The notes beneath the pieces were generated by a model. The model did no database searches and had not been told where the DNA came from. It saw only the letters and a list, made by a program, of their open reading frames with translations. Shown here piece by piece: positions 37,320 to 45,153 of a stretch of 64,000 nt of DNA. Position 1 is the first letter of the stretch, and every line of letters begins with the position of its first letter. Position numbers and translations under genes: made by a program. Origin of the DNA: Marinifilum flexuosum (GTDB lineage Bacteria > Bacteroidota > Bacteroidia > Bacteroidales > Marinifilaceae); assembly GCF_003610555.1 (NCBI RefSeq), contig NZ_RAPQ01000010.1, forward strand, positions 558,001 to 622,000. The letters are read 5' to 3'.

Positions 37320-37574
37320 ATGAAACGAACATCAATTTTATCCAGGCAGAAAATAAAATTTAAACAGATGAAAGAAAAAATCATTCCTTTTTTAGTCTAT
37401 TCCTTAATCTTCAGCATTGGAATTTTTGCAGGAGAATACATTCTCGATTATTTTACGAATGCCGATAGGCTTTCCATCACAACAGAAATAAGAGATGCTG
37501 CTTTTATCGGCACCTTTGTATCTCTACTCTTGGTTTTTGTGAATAAATTTCCAAAAGCCTCCAATAAAAATTAA
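37320..37574 (+). CDS. small membrane protein, unknown family
   Basis: 84 residues, or 68 if the second Met (37368) is the start. Two hydrophobic stretches (IIPFLVYSLIFSIGIFAGEYIL and AAFIGTFVSLLLVFVN) suggest two membrane helices with short ends. It lies 10 nt after the ABC permease and is probably co-transcribed with it. I do not recognise the family. Confidence 0.6.
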   Translation: MKRTSILSRQKIKFKQMKEKIIPFLVYSLIFSIGIFAGEYILDYFTNADRLSITTEIRDAAFIGTFVSLLLVFVNKFPKASNKN

Positions 37575-37597
37575 CAGGACAAAATCCATAATAATTG

Positions 37598-37633
37598 CCC
37601 GGGGTAAATGAGTAAAACGATTCTCACCCCGGG
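37598..37633 (+). terminator. hairpin closing the exporter operon
   Basis: CCCGGGGT (37598-37605) pairs with ACCCCGGG (37626-37633); an inner GAG / CTC can extend the stem. TTAAAAACT follows, so the U tract is poor. It sits 24 nt after the small membrane protein gene. It may be a terminator or a member of the CCCGGGTTAAAAC repeat family also seen near 47557. Confidence 0.45.
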
Positions 37634-37804
37634 TTAAAAACTCTTCCAATTCATTGTCGCACTCAGCTCTGATTTTTAATCCAAAATAGTCTTTGCGACA
37701 ATCTTGAACACAGTTCAAAAATATTTCCACAGAAATATATAAAGATCCTAAACCTCCTTTTCCCCAGTATTTTCGACACTTTCAGTTCGCCCTTATTGTT
37801 TATC

Positions 37805-37869
37805 AACTATAATTTATAGTTTTTAAACTGTATTTATAGTTGACAAACTAGATTTTATAGTTATATTTG
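37805..37869 (+). promoter_or_regulatory. promoter with three phased BlaI-type operators
   Basis: Three dyads of the type AACTAnnAnTTTATAGTT lie at 37805-37821, 37826-37841 and 37846-37862, with centres about 20-21 bp apart, so they face the same side of the helix. TATATTTG at 37862-37869 matches TAnnTTTG exactly and GTTG at 37839-37842 (19 nt upstream) is a fair -33 element. Operators 2 and 3 therefore cover the promoter. BlaI/MecI repressors bind such dyads and usually control their own gene, which starts at 37888. Confidence 0.65.
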
Positions 37870-37887
37870 ATTAAAATATTTTGCGAA

Positions 37888-38253
37888 ATGAAGAAGTTAA
37901 CACAGAAAGAAGAGGAAATTATGAAATTATTTTGGGCCAAAGGTCCAATGTTTGTAAAAGAACTTCAGAAAATCTTTCCCGATCAGAAATTACATTACAA
38001 TACCCTATCGACCATGGTGAGAGCTTTGGAAGAAAAATCATTCATCGCTCATGAGACCTTTGGGAAAACGCATCGCTACTATGCTGCCATTACCGAAGAA
38101 GAATATCACAAAAAAACCATGGGGAATGTGGTTAAAAAATACTTCGACAACTCTTACAAAAGAGTAGTTTCCATGTTCGTTGAAGAAGAGAAACTATCCA
38201 TCGATGAGCTTAAAAGGTTAATAAAGGACATTGAAGACAATAAAGACAAATAA
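37888..38253 (+). CDS. BlaI/MecI/CopY family transcriptional repressor
   Basis: 121 residues from the ATG at 37888. MKKLTQKEEEIMKLFWAKGPMFVKELQKIF starts the winged helix; HYNTLSTMVRALEEKSFI contains the recognition helix; YYAAITEEEYHKKTMGNVVKKYFDNSYKRVVSMF is the dimerisation tail. It probably represses its own operon through the three dyads upstream. Its stop overlaps the start of the M56 peptidase gene by one base (TAATG), the usual BlaI-BlaR1 arrangement. The inducing signal is unknown; a beta-lactam or envelope-damage cue is possible. Confidence 0.92.
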   Translation: MKKLTQKEEEIMKLFWAKGPMFVKELQKIFPDQKLHYNTLSTMVRALEEKSFIAHETFGKTHRYYAAITEEEYHKKTMGNVVKKYFDNSYKRVVSMFVEEEKLSIDELKRLIKDIEDNKDK

Positions 38254-39971
38254 TGCTGTTTAGTTTTATTACATACATGATAAAAACAGGTATTGGCCTG
38301 GCATTTTTCTACCTTCTGTTCAAATTGTTGTTGAGTAGAGATGGAAGACATGCCTACAAAAGGTTGGTACTTCTGCTATCGGTAGGTGCTGCATTTACAA
38401 TACCGCTGCTGGCCAATATGATTCCCGCAAGCGAGATGAATTCTACACCATTAATAAAAGTTCGCGAATTTATTGAATTGCCATTGGTGGAAACCGGCAT
38501 AATCGACAGCACTCCGCTTGAAACAACAGGCAAAATAAGCCACATCCATCAAATAAATTGGTATGTGTTGATTTACCAACTGGTTCTGATTCTGCTTTTC
38601 CTTCGTTTCTTGCTATCCTACAAAAGCATTTTTAAATGGCTAAAACAAGCCAACATACAATCCTATAAAAATTTACTACTAGCGATTGTAAAAGATAACA
38701 TACAGGCATTCTCGTTTTGGAAATACATTGTACTCTCAAAACAAGATTACCAGAACAATAAAACTCCAATTCTTCTGCATGAAGAAGCACACCTAAGGCT
38801 GCATCATTCATACGATGTAATCTTAATGGAACTGGTTTGTTTTCTGCAATGGTTCAATCCATTTGCATGGTTATTGAAAAAGGAGTTAAAACTGGTTCAC
38901 GAATTTCAGGCCGATCAGGCCGTACTCAAATCTGGCATCGATGCAACACAATATCAACTGTTGATTTTGGAAAAAGCTGTAGGCAAAAGACGTTTTGCTT
39001 CAGCAAATCATTTCAAACAAGGTTCAATCTCAAAACGAATTAAGATGATGAAAAAGAAACAATTTTTACGATGGAGCGTTGCAAAAACCCTACTTTTTTT
39101 ACCTGCAGGATTTCTGCTTTTACAAGCATTTACCAATCCTAAAGTAAGTGAAAAGGTAAATACTCTGCCTGCGCTCATGGTTCAGGCCAACGATAGTGAA
39201 TCGTGGCTTAAGGAATGGCGATATGAAAATATCGAAAATTTAAATGCTGGTGTTTTCTTTGGCAAACAACCTGCCCACAAACCAGATTTAAGCTGGAAGC
39301 TAAAACCCATTAAACAAAAAAATGTGTTAGCCATTTTGCAAAACAAACGTGGGCATCTTCTTGCAAACGGGCAATTGGTAGCCAAAAAAGATTTAAAAGC
39401 CATTGCAAAATCATTTATCAGTGGTAAGAACCATTGGAACAATGCCAATCCTGAAATGGCTGTAAGCAAATTGAGCAATGGCAAATCAGCAAAGGTAAAC
39501 CAGCTTGCCATTAGCTACCAAGTTGACAGGGCTACTCCAAAAGAAGCCATTGCCGAAAGCATGCAAGCCTTTGGGAAAGCTTACCTGGAAGTGCGATCAG
39601 AAAAAGCACAGGAGCTGTTTGGAAAGGATTACTTTCAATTATCGGATGCACAGCAATTGGAAATTGATGAAAGAGTTCCAATCCGCATCGCGCCTTTCAC
39701 AGCCATTAAAAATTCTGCCAATGCAGTTGACATCAGAATTACAAAGGAAGGAATCTTTATCGATCAGAAAAAATGTGCGCTAAGCCTTATCGAAGAAAGA
39801 ACAAAAGCTTTGGTACAAAACAAAAAACGATCGCTTGCCGAAATCAGAGTTCTCGATCCAGCAATCAATAAGGAGACAATTGAAGAAATCAAAAGACAAC
39901 TCCGAAATGCGGGCATCAAAAGAATTAACTATTCCGGCGTAATGAATGTAGTGGAAACTCCTGCCAAGTAG
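38253..39971 (+). CDS. M56 family (BlaR1-like) membrane metallopeptidase
   Basis: 572 residues. Membrane helices lie near the N-terminus (SFITYMIKTGIGLAFFYLLFKLLL, LVLLLSVGAAFTIPLLANMI) and before the catalytic part. The zinc motif is HEEAH (residues 176-180) in ILLHEEAHLRLHHSYDVILMEL, with the third ligand region in LVHEFQADQAVL. A further helix (TLLFLPAGFLLLQAF) leads to an extracytoplasmic C-terminal region of about 260 residues, which is not the penicillin-binding domain of BlaR1 and which I do not recognise. The enzyme would sense a signal outside and trigger loss of BlaI repression. Confidence 0.88.
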   Translation: MLFSFITYMIKTGIGLAFFYLLFKLLLSRDGRHAYKRLVLLLSVGAAFTIPLLANMIPASEMNSTPLIKVREFIELPLVETGIIDSTPLETTGKISHIHQINWYVLIYQLVLILLFLRFLLSYKSIFKWLKQANIQSYKNLLLAIVKDNIQAFSFWKYIVLSKQDYQNNKTPILLHEEAHLRLHHSYDVILMELVCFLQWFNPFAWLLKKELKLVHEFQADQAVLKSGIDATQYQLLILEKAVGKRRFASANHFKQGSISKRIKMMKKKQFLRWSVAKTLLFLPAGFLLLQAFTNPKVSEKVNTLPALMVQANDSESWLKEWRYENIENLNAGVFFGKQPAHKPDLSWKLKPIKQKNVLAILQNKRGHLLANGQLVAKKDLKAIAKSFISGKNHWNNANPEMAVSKLSNGKSAKVNQLAISYQVDRATPKEAIAESMQAFGKAYLEVRSEKAQELFGKDYFQLSDAQQLEIDERVPIRIAPFTAIKNSANAVDIRITKEGIFIDQKKCALSLIEERTKALVQNKKRSLAEIRVLDPAINKETIEEIKRQLRNAGIKRINYSGVMNVVETPAK

Positions 39972-39992
39972 TTATTAAATAATGTTCATAAA

Positions 39993-40024
39993 GAAAGCTC
40001 AATAAACCAAATTATTGAGCTTTC
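39993..40024. terminator. terminator between the M56 gene and the second rhodanese gene
   Basis: A 13-bp perfect stem GAAAGCTCAATAA / TTATTGAGCTTTC (39993-40005, 40012-40024) with a 6-nt loop, followed by CTTTTATA. It lies 21 nt after the peptidase stop and 11 nt from the end of the convergent gene, so it may act both ways. Confidence 0.85.
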
Positions 40025-40034
40025 CTTTTATACA

Positions 40035-40388
40035 TTAATAAGCATTTGCCTTCATTTTCTTTAGTTGGCGATTCCAACTGTACAATCCACCTTTTAGATG
40101 CGCCACCTTATGGAAGCCAATTTTACGCAAGTAATTTCGCACCTGCTTGCTTCTAAATCCCAAATGACAGAAAATAATGATATCCTTATCCTTAGGCAGA
40201 GTAGGAATCTTATTTTGAATCTCTCCCATCGGAATGTGAATGGAATTCTCGATCCCTTCTTTTGCCAATTCATGCGGCTCACGAATGTCAATCAGTAAAA
40301 TATCCGAACCCTTTTCCAACTCCTCCATCAACTCTAAAGCGGTAAAACTTGTTTTGGGTCCATTATCATTGCTTGTAAAAATATTCAT
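40035..40388 (-). CDS. rhodanese-like domain protein (paralogue)
   Basis: 117 residues from the ATG at 40388; the longer upstream frame has no support. DIREPHELAKEGIENSIHIPMGEI, then FCHLGFRSKQVRNYLRKIGF with active-site Cys in CHLGFRS, and HLKGGLYSWNRQL. It is clearly paralogous to 21076-21429, with the same length and the same TALELMEELEK-type lead-in. It should be a cytoplasmic sulfurtransferase of unknown partner. Confidence 0.9.
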   Translation of the reverse strand: MNIFTSNDNGPKTSFTALELMEELEKGSDILLIDIREPHELAKEGIENSIHIPMGEIQNKIPTLPKDKDIIIFCHLGFRSKQVRNYLRKIGFHKVAHLKGGLYSWNRQLKKMKANAY

Positions 40389-40477
40389 ATTCAATAGTTT
40401 AATAAAATAGGGGAACAAAACTCTTGAAAGGCTCTGTTTACAGCCCTTCCGAACAAGTACCAAATTAAAAAAAATAA

Positions 40478-40553
40478 ATCAGTTATCAGTAAACAATGAG
40501 CAATAAACAGTGAACAATTATCAATGAACAGAAATCAGCGAACAGTGAGCAGT
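40478..40553. repeat. degenerate short tandem repeat of AATCAGT/AACAGTGA words
   Basis: About 75 bases made of variants of ATCAGT, AACAATGA and AACAGTGA spaced 8-14 nt apart, upstream of the rhodanese gene. No gene and no hairpin of note. Similar tracts are common in Bacteroidota spacers. The rest of 40389-40650 is AT-rich with nothing else I can support. Confidence 0.5.
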
Positions 40554-40652
40554 TGTGTGAGTAAGAATGAAATCAGTGTCTCTTAATTCACATTTATTTT
40601 CCTGAAAATAATTCGACAGAGAATTAAATATACAATCGTTTAATTCTAAATT

Positions 40653-40932
40653 CTCCCCTTACAGGCATACGCATCAACTTAATACACATATAAGTTTGAC
40701 AATCATCGAAGTTGTTTTTGCATTTCGTTTTCACCCTTTCGCCTGTCGGCACTTTCCCTGTAAGGGAAAGAGGCTAAGTTTTAACGATAGTTCACAATTC
40801 AATTTACAGCAGCACCTTTATTTGTTGCGTTCTCCCTTTTCAGGGGAGATGTCCGACAGGACAGAGGGGTGTACAATTTCCTGAAAATATAAACCTTACG
40901 GCTTAAGTTGACGCGTATGCCTTACAGGGGAG
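40653..40932. repeat. 30-bp inverted repeat enclosing about 220 bp
   Basis: CTCCCCTTACAGGCATACGC... (40653-40682) is matched in inverted orientation by TTAAGTTGACGCGTATGCC... (40903-40932), with only a few mismatches. The enclosed DNA carries two of the GACA-loop hairpins. It looks like a small non-autonomous mobile or REP-type composite; no gene is inside. Confidence 0.6.
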
Positions 40933-41020
40933 ATGGCGACAGCCAGAAGGGTGTCTTTTTTGATTCTATTTCTCTTAAAAACACCCTTTTCCTTATCAGG
41001 ATTTTCCCTAAAAGGGAAAA
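40732..41020. repeat. four copies of a CAGGGRARATG-hairpin-GGGTGT repeat
   Basis: Copies: reverse strand 40732-40770, forward 40832-40872, forward 40920-40954, reverse 40981-41020. Each has a GGGRARA block, a short stem-loop and a closing AAGGGTG. The stems differ but stay paired: GCC-GACA-GGC, GTCC-GACA-GGAC, GGC-GACA-GCC, TCC-TGATAA-GGA. The orientation order is left, right, right, left. Compensatory stem changes suggest that the folded structure is what is kept. Confidence 0.7.
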
Positions 41021-41055
41021 AATCATTTCGAAAATGACCAGAAATCAATGATCCA

Positions 41056-42180
41056 TTAAAACTCAGCCTTCAAAATTTCGTCGACACAATGCAATAGGGT
41101 CATTTTGCCTTTGTAGGAATCGCAATTGGTTTGAAATGCCACGGCAATTTTTTGTTCCGGGTAATACAAGAATATGGAACGAAATCCGGGAACGAAACCC
41201 GTATGACCATAGGCTTTGCCATGCGCACTTTTAAAAATAAAGCTGCCCATACCATAGGAATCGTACTCGCTTAAAACCCCATGGGGATTAGGTGTAACAA
41301 TTTTCTGCAGCATTTCATTGGAAAATGGCAGCGCCTCGTAGTAAAACTTGGCCCATTTTGCCAGGTCGGATGTAGTGGAAGCATACCCTCCGCCAGTCCA
41401 TTCCATCTGCGGATTAAAAGCATATATTCCATCAACCACCATCTGTTTTGGCATATGAAAAAAGGCATCCAAACCCGAATAGCCAACTGGCAATCGTGGG
41501 ATATCGCGACGGCTTGCCCCATAGGTTTCTTTAAAATGCAGTGGGGCTAAAATCCTTGCATTGGCCACCTCGTAATAATTCATGCCCGTAACTTTTTCAA
41601 TCAGCATTCCAATCAGCAAATAGTTGGTATCGGAATAGGCCCAACCCTCGCCTGCCTTGTGCACGGCTTCCATATCAAATGCATACTGTAGTCGGTCCTT
41701 ATAGCTCCATACCTTATCGGGATTATTTTCCAGTTCGATCCACAGCTTCTCGTTCTCGATATAACGCGGCAAACCACTGGTATGCTGCAAAAGCATCTCA
41801 ACGGTAATATCCCCAATGTTTGGCAATTTCGACAACCAACACTCCCCCTTACAGTAGTTAAAAAACTTCTCTTTCAAATCGACTTTACCCTCTTCAACCA
41901 ATTGGTACAAAACTGCTGCAGCGTAGGTTTTCCCTATGCTTCCCGAAAACATTACGTGTTGCAAATTCATTCTTTCCTTACGGATAGAATCCGAATAACC
42001 TGTTACATAGTTTTCCTGTCGCCCATCCTGGTAAATGATGGAGAATTTTGCACCAGGCATATCCAACAACTGCACAATGCTATCGAGCTTATGCTGATAG
42101 GTACACTGCGAAAGTCCGTCGATATAAAAAGAGAATACCAAAATAAAAAATAGGGGAAGAGAGATGTACTTGTTTTTCAT
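41056..42180 (-). CDS. secreted serine hydrolase, class C beta-lactamase fold
   Basis: 374 residues with a signal peptide (MKNKYISLPLFFILVFSFYIDGLSQ). The family's three motifs are present: SIGK (Ser81-Lys84), YSDTN (Tyr-x-Asn) and HTG in KAYGHTGFVPGF. Such proteins are periplasmic or surface esterases, D-amino-acid peptidases or beta-lactamases; the sequence does not say which. It is a single gene, and the long spacers on both sides are full of repeats. Confidence 0.9.
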   Translation of the reverse strand: MKNKYISLPLFFILVFSFYIDGLSQCTYQHKLDSIVQLLDMPGAKFSIIYQDGRQENYVTGYSDSIRKERMNLQHVMFSGSIGKTYAAAVLYQLVEEGKVDLKEKFFNYCKGECWLSKLPNIGDITVEMLLQHTSGLPRYIENEKLWIELENNPDKVWSYKDRLQYAFDMEAVHKAGEGWAYSDTNYLLIGMLIEKVTGMNYYEVANARILAPLHFKETYGASRRDIPRLPVGYSGLDAFFHMPKQMVVDGIYAFNPQMEWTGGGYASTTSDLAKWAKFYYEALPFSNEMLQKIVTPNPHGVLSEYDSYGMGSFIFKSAHGKAYGHTGFVPGFRSIFLYYPEQKIAVAFQTNCDSYKGKMTLLHCVDEILKAEF

Positions 42181-42316
42181 AGCGTGGTTGAATTGGGTTA
42201 ACTGACTGTAATGTAAGCATTTTTAGCATAAAACTATCCATGTTGGGTGTGGAAATGCGAATGTTAATTGTGCGAAGTTTACCCGCTAAATATTGAGCAA
42301 ATGAAATATGAAGCTT

Positions 42317-42521
42317 ATTTTGTACTCACCTGGAGTTTAAAATCGATTTGAGTGCTTATTTTGTACAAATCTGGGCGTTAAGATTGATTTGGAAAGGAAT
42401 TTTGTACAAATTTCCCGTTCTGGATCGATCTTTATCAAAAATTTGTGCAAATCTGGGCGAAAAAATCCATTTTGGCGATCATTTTGCACAAATCTGATCA
42501 TCACATCAATATTATCGGCTG
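42317..42521. repeat. five-unit tandem repeat with an exact 41-bp period
   Basis: Units begin at 42317, 42358, 42399, 42440 and 42481, each exactly 41 bp. Each opens with a conserved block close to ATTTTGTACAAATCTG, which contains the palindrome TTTGTACAAA. The remaining 25 bp are far more variable. The array lies between the serine hydrolase and the RAYT gene. The flanking stretches 42181-42316 and 42522-42667 hold nothing I recognise. Confidence 0.75.
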
Positions 42522-42667
42522 TTGGCGAACAAAATGATCGTGATATTCATATTTGTCTTCCTTGTGTCCCAATTATTTAAATTAAAACCAAGGTAGTCTT
42601 GATAGTTTGACTTCGAAATAGTTGTTATATTTATAAAGATGCTTCGGTATTTCTTTTAGAAAATGCA

Positions 42668-43263
42668 ATGAATAAACCATTACCAAACCGACAATCCATA
42701 CGATTAAAAGGGTACGATTACTCAAAGGAAGGCTTGTACTTTATCACCTTAGTATGTCAAAACCGATTACCCCTTTTCGGTAAAATTGATAATGGTGTAA
42801 TGCTTTTGAATGATGCTGGTAAAATGATAGAATTGGAATGGCTCAAATTAAAGAGCCGCTTTCCGAATATCGAACTGCACGAGTTCGTGGTAATGCCTGA
42901 CCACTTTCATGGCATAGTGGAAATAACCGATGCTGTAAGTAATGTAACGAAGCTGAAAGTAATATCAAGGTACCCCTCGTGGATACCCGTGAAGGGCAGG
43001 CACAAAGCAAAAACGGGCATCCACAAGGGACTGCCCAAACCACCGCACAAGGCACTGCCTTGACAGTCGGCAGTATAATAGGGGCTTTTAAGTCAATCAC
43101 TACGGTGGAGTACATCAAAGGCGTAAAAGAGCATGGCTGGCAAGCTTACCAAAAACGCTTATGGCTGCGCAACTACTACGAGCACATCATCCGAAACGAT
43201 GGTGCTTTCGATCGTATCTCTGACTACATCAAAAACAACCCAGCAAACTGGCAAAAGAGGTAA
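42668..43263 (+). pseudogene. REP-associated tyrosine transposase (RAYT), frameshifted
   Basis: The N-terminal half (from 42668) reads RLKGYDYSKEGLYFITLVCQNRLPLF and then VVMPDHFHGIVEI, where HFH is the metal-binding HUH pair. After about 42940 the matching sequence continues in the next frame: VGSIIGAFKSITTVEYIKGV, then KRLWLRNYYEHIIRNDGAFDRISDYIKNNPANW with the conserved Tyr, ending at 43263. Together they span the usual 190-200 codons of a Y1_Tnp RAYT. A single frameshift near 42940-42970 separates them. The middle contains two REP-like hairpins, as often seen in the variable linker of Bacteroidota RAYTs. It is probably inactive unless the shift is a sequencing error. Confidence 0.82.
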
Positions 43264-43454
43264 CGGGTGCCCCTTGTGGGTACCCGAAAAGTGCCAGCCA
43301 AAAGATCTGCTAGCAGACAGTCACATGGTAATGCTGAAAGGCGAGCACTAGCCTGTCAAAGAGCAAGAAGCTGATACAGGGCACTACAAGTATTAGGACA
43401 AGGGCTAGGGCTATGGGACTGTAGGGCTATAAGGCTATAGGGCAACCACAAGGG
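42973..43454. repeat. four REP-like hairpins around and inside the RAYT gene
   Basis: A conserved loop CCCYTTGTGG is flanked by changing but complementary stems: forward 42973-42989 (GGTA/TACC), reverse 43014-43029 (GGGCA/TGCCC), forward 43270-43286 (GGGT/ACCC), reverse 43440-43454 (GGGCAA/TTGCCC). They occur as two face-to-face pairs, one inside the transposase frame and one just after it. This is the layout expected of the REP/REPIN substrates of a RAYT. Confidence 0.75.
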
Positions 43455-43610
43455 ATTGCCCAAACGTTAGACAGCTTACTAATGGGACTTTAGCTGAGGA
43501 ACTACTATGAATATATTAGGAATAATTTGAGTAATGGTGAAAGAAATAATCAAAATGCTATTAAAGTATTAGATTATTTCTTTTAGTATATTTGAATAAA
43601 ACTTAATTTA
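43264..43610. other. spacer after the RAYT gene
   Basis: 347 bases with two REP hairpins (listed separately), then a run of imperfect repeats of AGGGCTAT at about 43391-43441, then AT-rich DNA. TATATTTG at 43587-43594 matches the -7 consensus TAnnTTTG and lies 16 nt before the ATG at 43611; no clear -33 element is visible. Confidence 0.45.
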
Positions 43611-44912
43611 ATGAATACTACATACAAAACATGTTTAAAAACCTTCCCTGTAATAATCGTTTTAATACTTATTATCTATTGAGCTAATTTTTACTTTCCT
43701 CTAGCACAATCATCCTTTGAGGAATTTGCAAGATGGTTGTATCCAAATAATTTAGACAGAAATGGAGCATTATTAAAAATCTCTTTAAGTACCATAAGTG
43801 GCATTGGGATATTTATTGGGGTATTAATCGCTTTTAAAAGAGCAAATACATTCGAAAAAAGTGTTCGTGGACAAGTCAAATCACAAATCGATGAACGATT
43901 TAAAAATGCAATTGAACACTTAGGTAATGATAAAAAACCTATTATTCTAGGGGGAATTGCAGAATTACATCAAATTGCTAAAGAAAATCCAAAGGAGTAC
44001 GCTGAAGTTGTATTTGATATTCTGTGTAGCTACCTAAGAAATTCCAACAACTATAAAAAAACCGATAAAGAAATAAACAATACCATCAGCCAATCTATTG
44101 TGAACAACTTATTTAAACGATACCAAGAAAAAAATTATCCATACAATGGATTAAAGGCTAATTTAAGGTTCTCCAATTTTACTGGTATTAACTTTGACAA
44201 TGCTAATCTAAATGGTTCAGATTTTTCTTTTTGCTATATGCCATCAATAACAAATGCAATATTTAAGTTTTCAACCTTCCACAGGACTATATTTTTAAGT
44301 TATAATATTGACGATGTAGATTTTTCTTCATCTGATATGTTCGATGTTATTTTTGATAGAACAAGGTTAAAAAATACAAAATTCGAGAAGATGCTAAACT
44401 TCTCACAAGTTACTTTTTTAGATACAAATATTACTTGCAATGTTAGCTTCAACAATACAAAACTATATAATTGCAAATTCCTAACCTCATTTATTGATAA
44501 CATATCATTTATAAAATCAGATATAACATCAACTAGTTTTGCTGCTTCTGATATGACAAATATTGATTGGACATTACTTAACAAGTTTAGCCGAAATGAT
44601 CTTAGGTTAACGGGATTAAGACACATTAATATTAAAATAAACATTGAAAAGTCAATACTTAGAGGCTGTAGAATTGCAAATAATTACAGAGATAAACTCT
44701 CTATTGTTATACTTAAGAATAGTAGGAATTCAAATCTAGAAGGTATAAATATTGCAAAAAATCAGCTTATTGATTGTGATTATTCTGAATTCACAGATGA
44801 AGATGCGAATGCTCTTAGAAATGAATACAATCTCTGCAAAGAGAAAATTTATTTCGAACACAATAATCCAAAAAATAAAAAAGACGATGTGAATGGACAA
44901 GTTTCATTGTAA
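43611..44912 (+). pseudogene. pentapeptide-repeat membrane protein interrupted by an in-frame TGA
   Basis: An ATG at 43611 starts MNTTYKTCLKTFPVIIVLILIIY, a hydrophobic helix, then TGA (43680-43682), then ANFYFPLAQSSFEEFARWLYP and the rest of the protein in the same frame. The -7 element sits just before 43611, which supports that start. The long open part begins at a TTG (43737) and has a second helix (LSTISGIGIFIGVLIAF), a helical region (FKNAIEHLGNDKKPIILGGIAELHQIAKENP) and from about 44160 pentapeptide-type repeats (GINFDNANLNGSDFSF, DDVDFSSSDMFDVIFDRTRLKNTKF). Restoring one codon, for instance TGG (Trp), gives a normal 433-residue protein with two N-terminal helices. It looks like a recent nonsense mutation; a shortened product from 43737 is possible. 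Confidence 0.7.
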
Positions 44913-44917
44913 AACAA

Positions 44918-44949
44918 AAAACCTCATCTGCATAAGCAAATGAGGTTTT
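44918..44949 (+). terminator. terminator after the pentapeptide gene
   Basis: AAAACCTCAT (44918-44927) pairs with ATGAGGTTTT (44940-44949), with an inner TGC/GCA, followed by ATT. The A-rich left flank may let it act on the tRNA transcript from the other strand too. Confidence 0.85.
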
Positions 44950-44964
44950 ATTCGAATTTTCCAG

Positions 44965-45035
44965 AGGTCTCTGGCGGATTCGAACCGCCGTAGACGGTTT
45001 TGCAGACCGCTGCCTAGCCACTCGGCCAAGAGACC
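44965..45035 (-). tRNA. tRNA-Cys (GCA)
   Basis: The reverse strand folds into a full cloverleaf of 71 nt. The acceptor is GGTCTCT / AGAGACC, the anticodon loop is CTGCAAA with anticodon GCA, and the T loop is TTCGAAT. The discriminator is U, as cysteinyl-tRNA synthetase requires. The 3' CCA is not encoded. Confidence 0.95.
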
Positions 45036-45153
45036 CTATCTCCCTTAAAGGCGTTGCAAAGATATAAATTTCTGTTTTACCTATGCAAACTTTTTGCTAG
45101 CTTTTGTAACAAAAATTTCACACCTATAATGCAAACTTAGCATTATCAATAGC

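Noticed and set aside
42317-42521. The 41-bp array as a CRISPR array
   Set aside because: The conserved block is only about 16 bp and differs between units, the fillers are about 25 bp, and no cas gene is in the window.
42389-42580. 63-codon open frame inside the 41-bp array
   Set aside because: It runs through the tandem repeat, has no plausible start context and reads as a shadow of repeat DNA.
42935-42970. Programmed frameshift in the RAYT gene
   Set aside because: No slippery heptamer with a downstream pseudoknot is evident; decay of the transposase is more likely.
43680-43682. TGA read as selenocysteine in the pentapeptide gene
   Set aside because: No stem-loop of SECIS type follows and the position lies in a membrane helix where Trp is natural; nonsense mutation is simpler.
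44965-45035. tRNA-Cys as the attachment site of an integrated element covering 40-45 kb
   Set aside because: No integrase gene is present and I found no direct repeat of the tRNA 3' end nearby.
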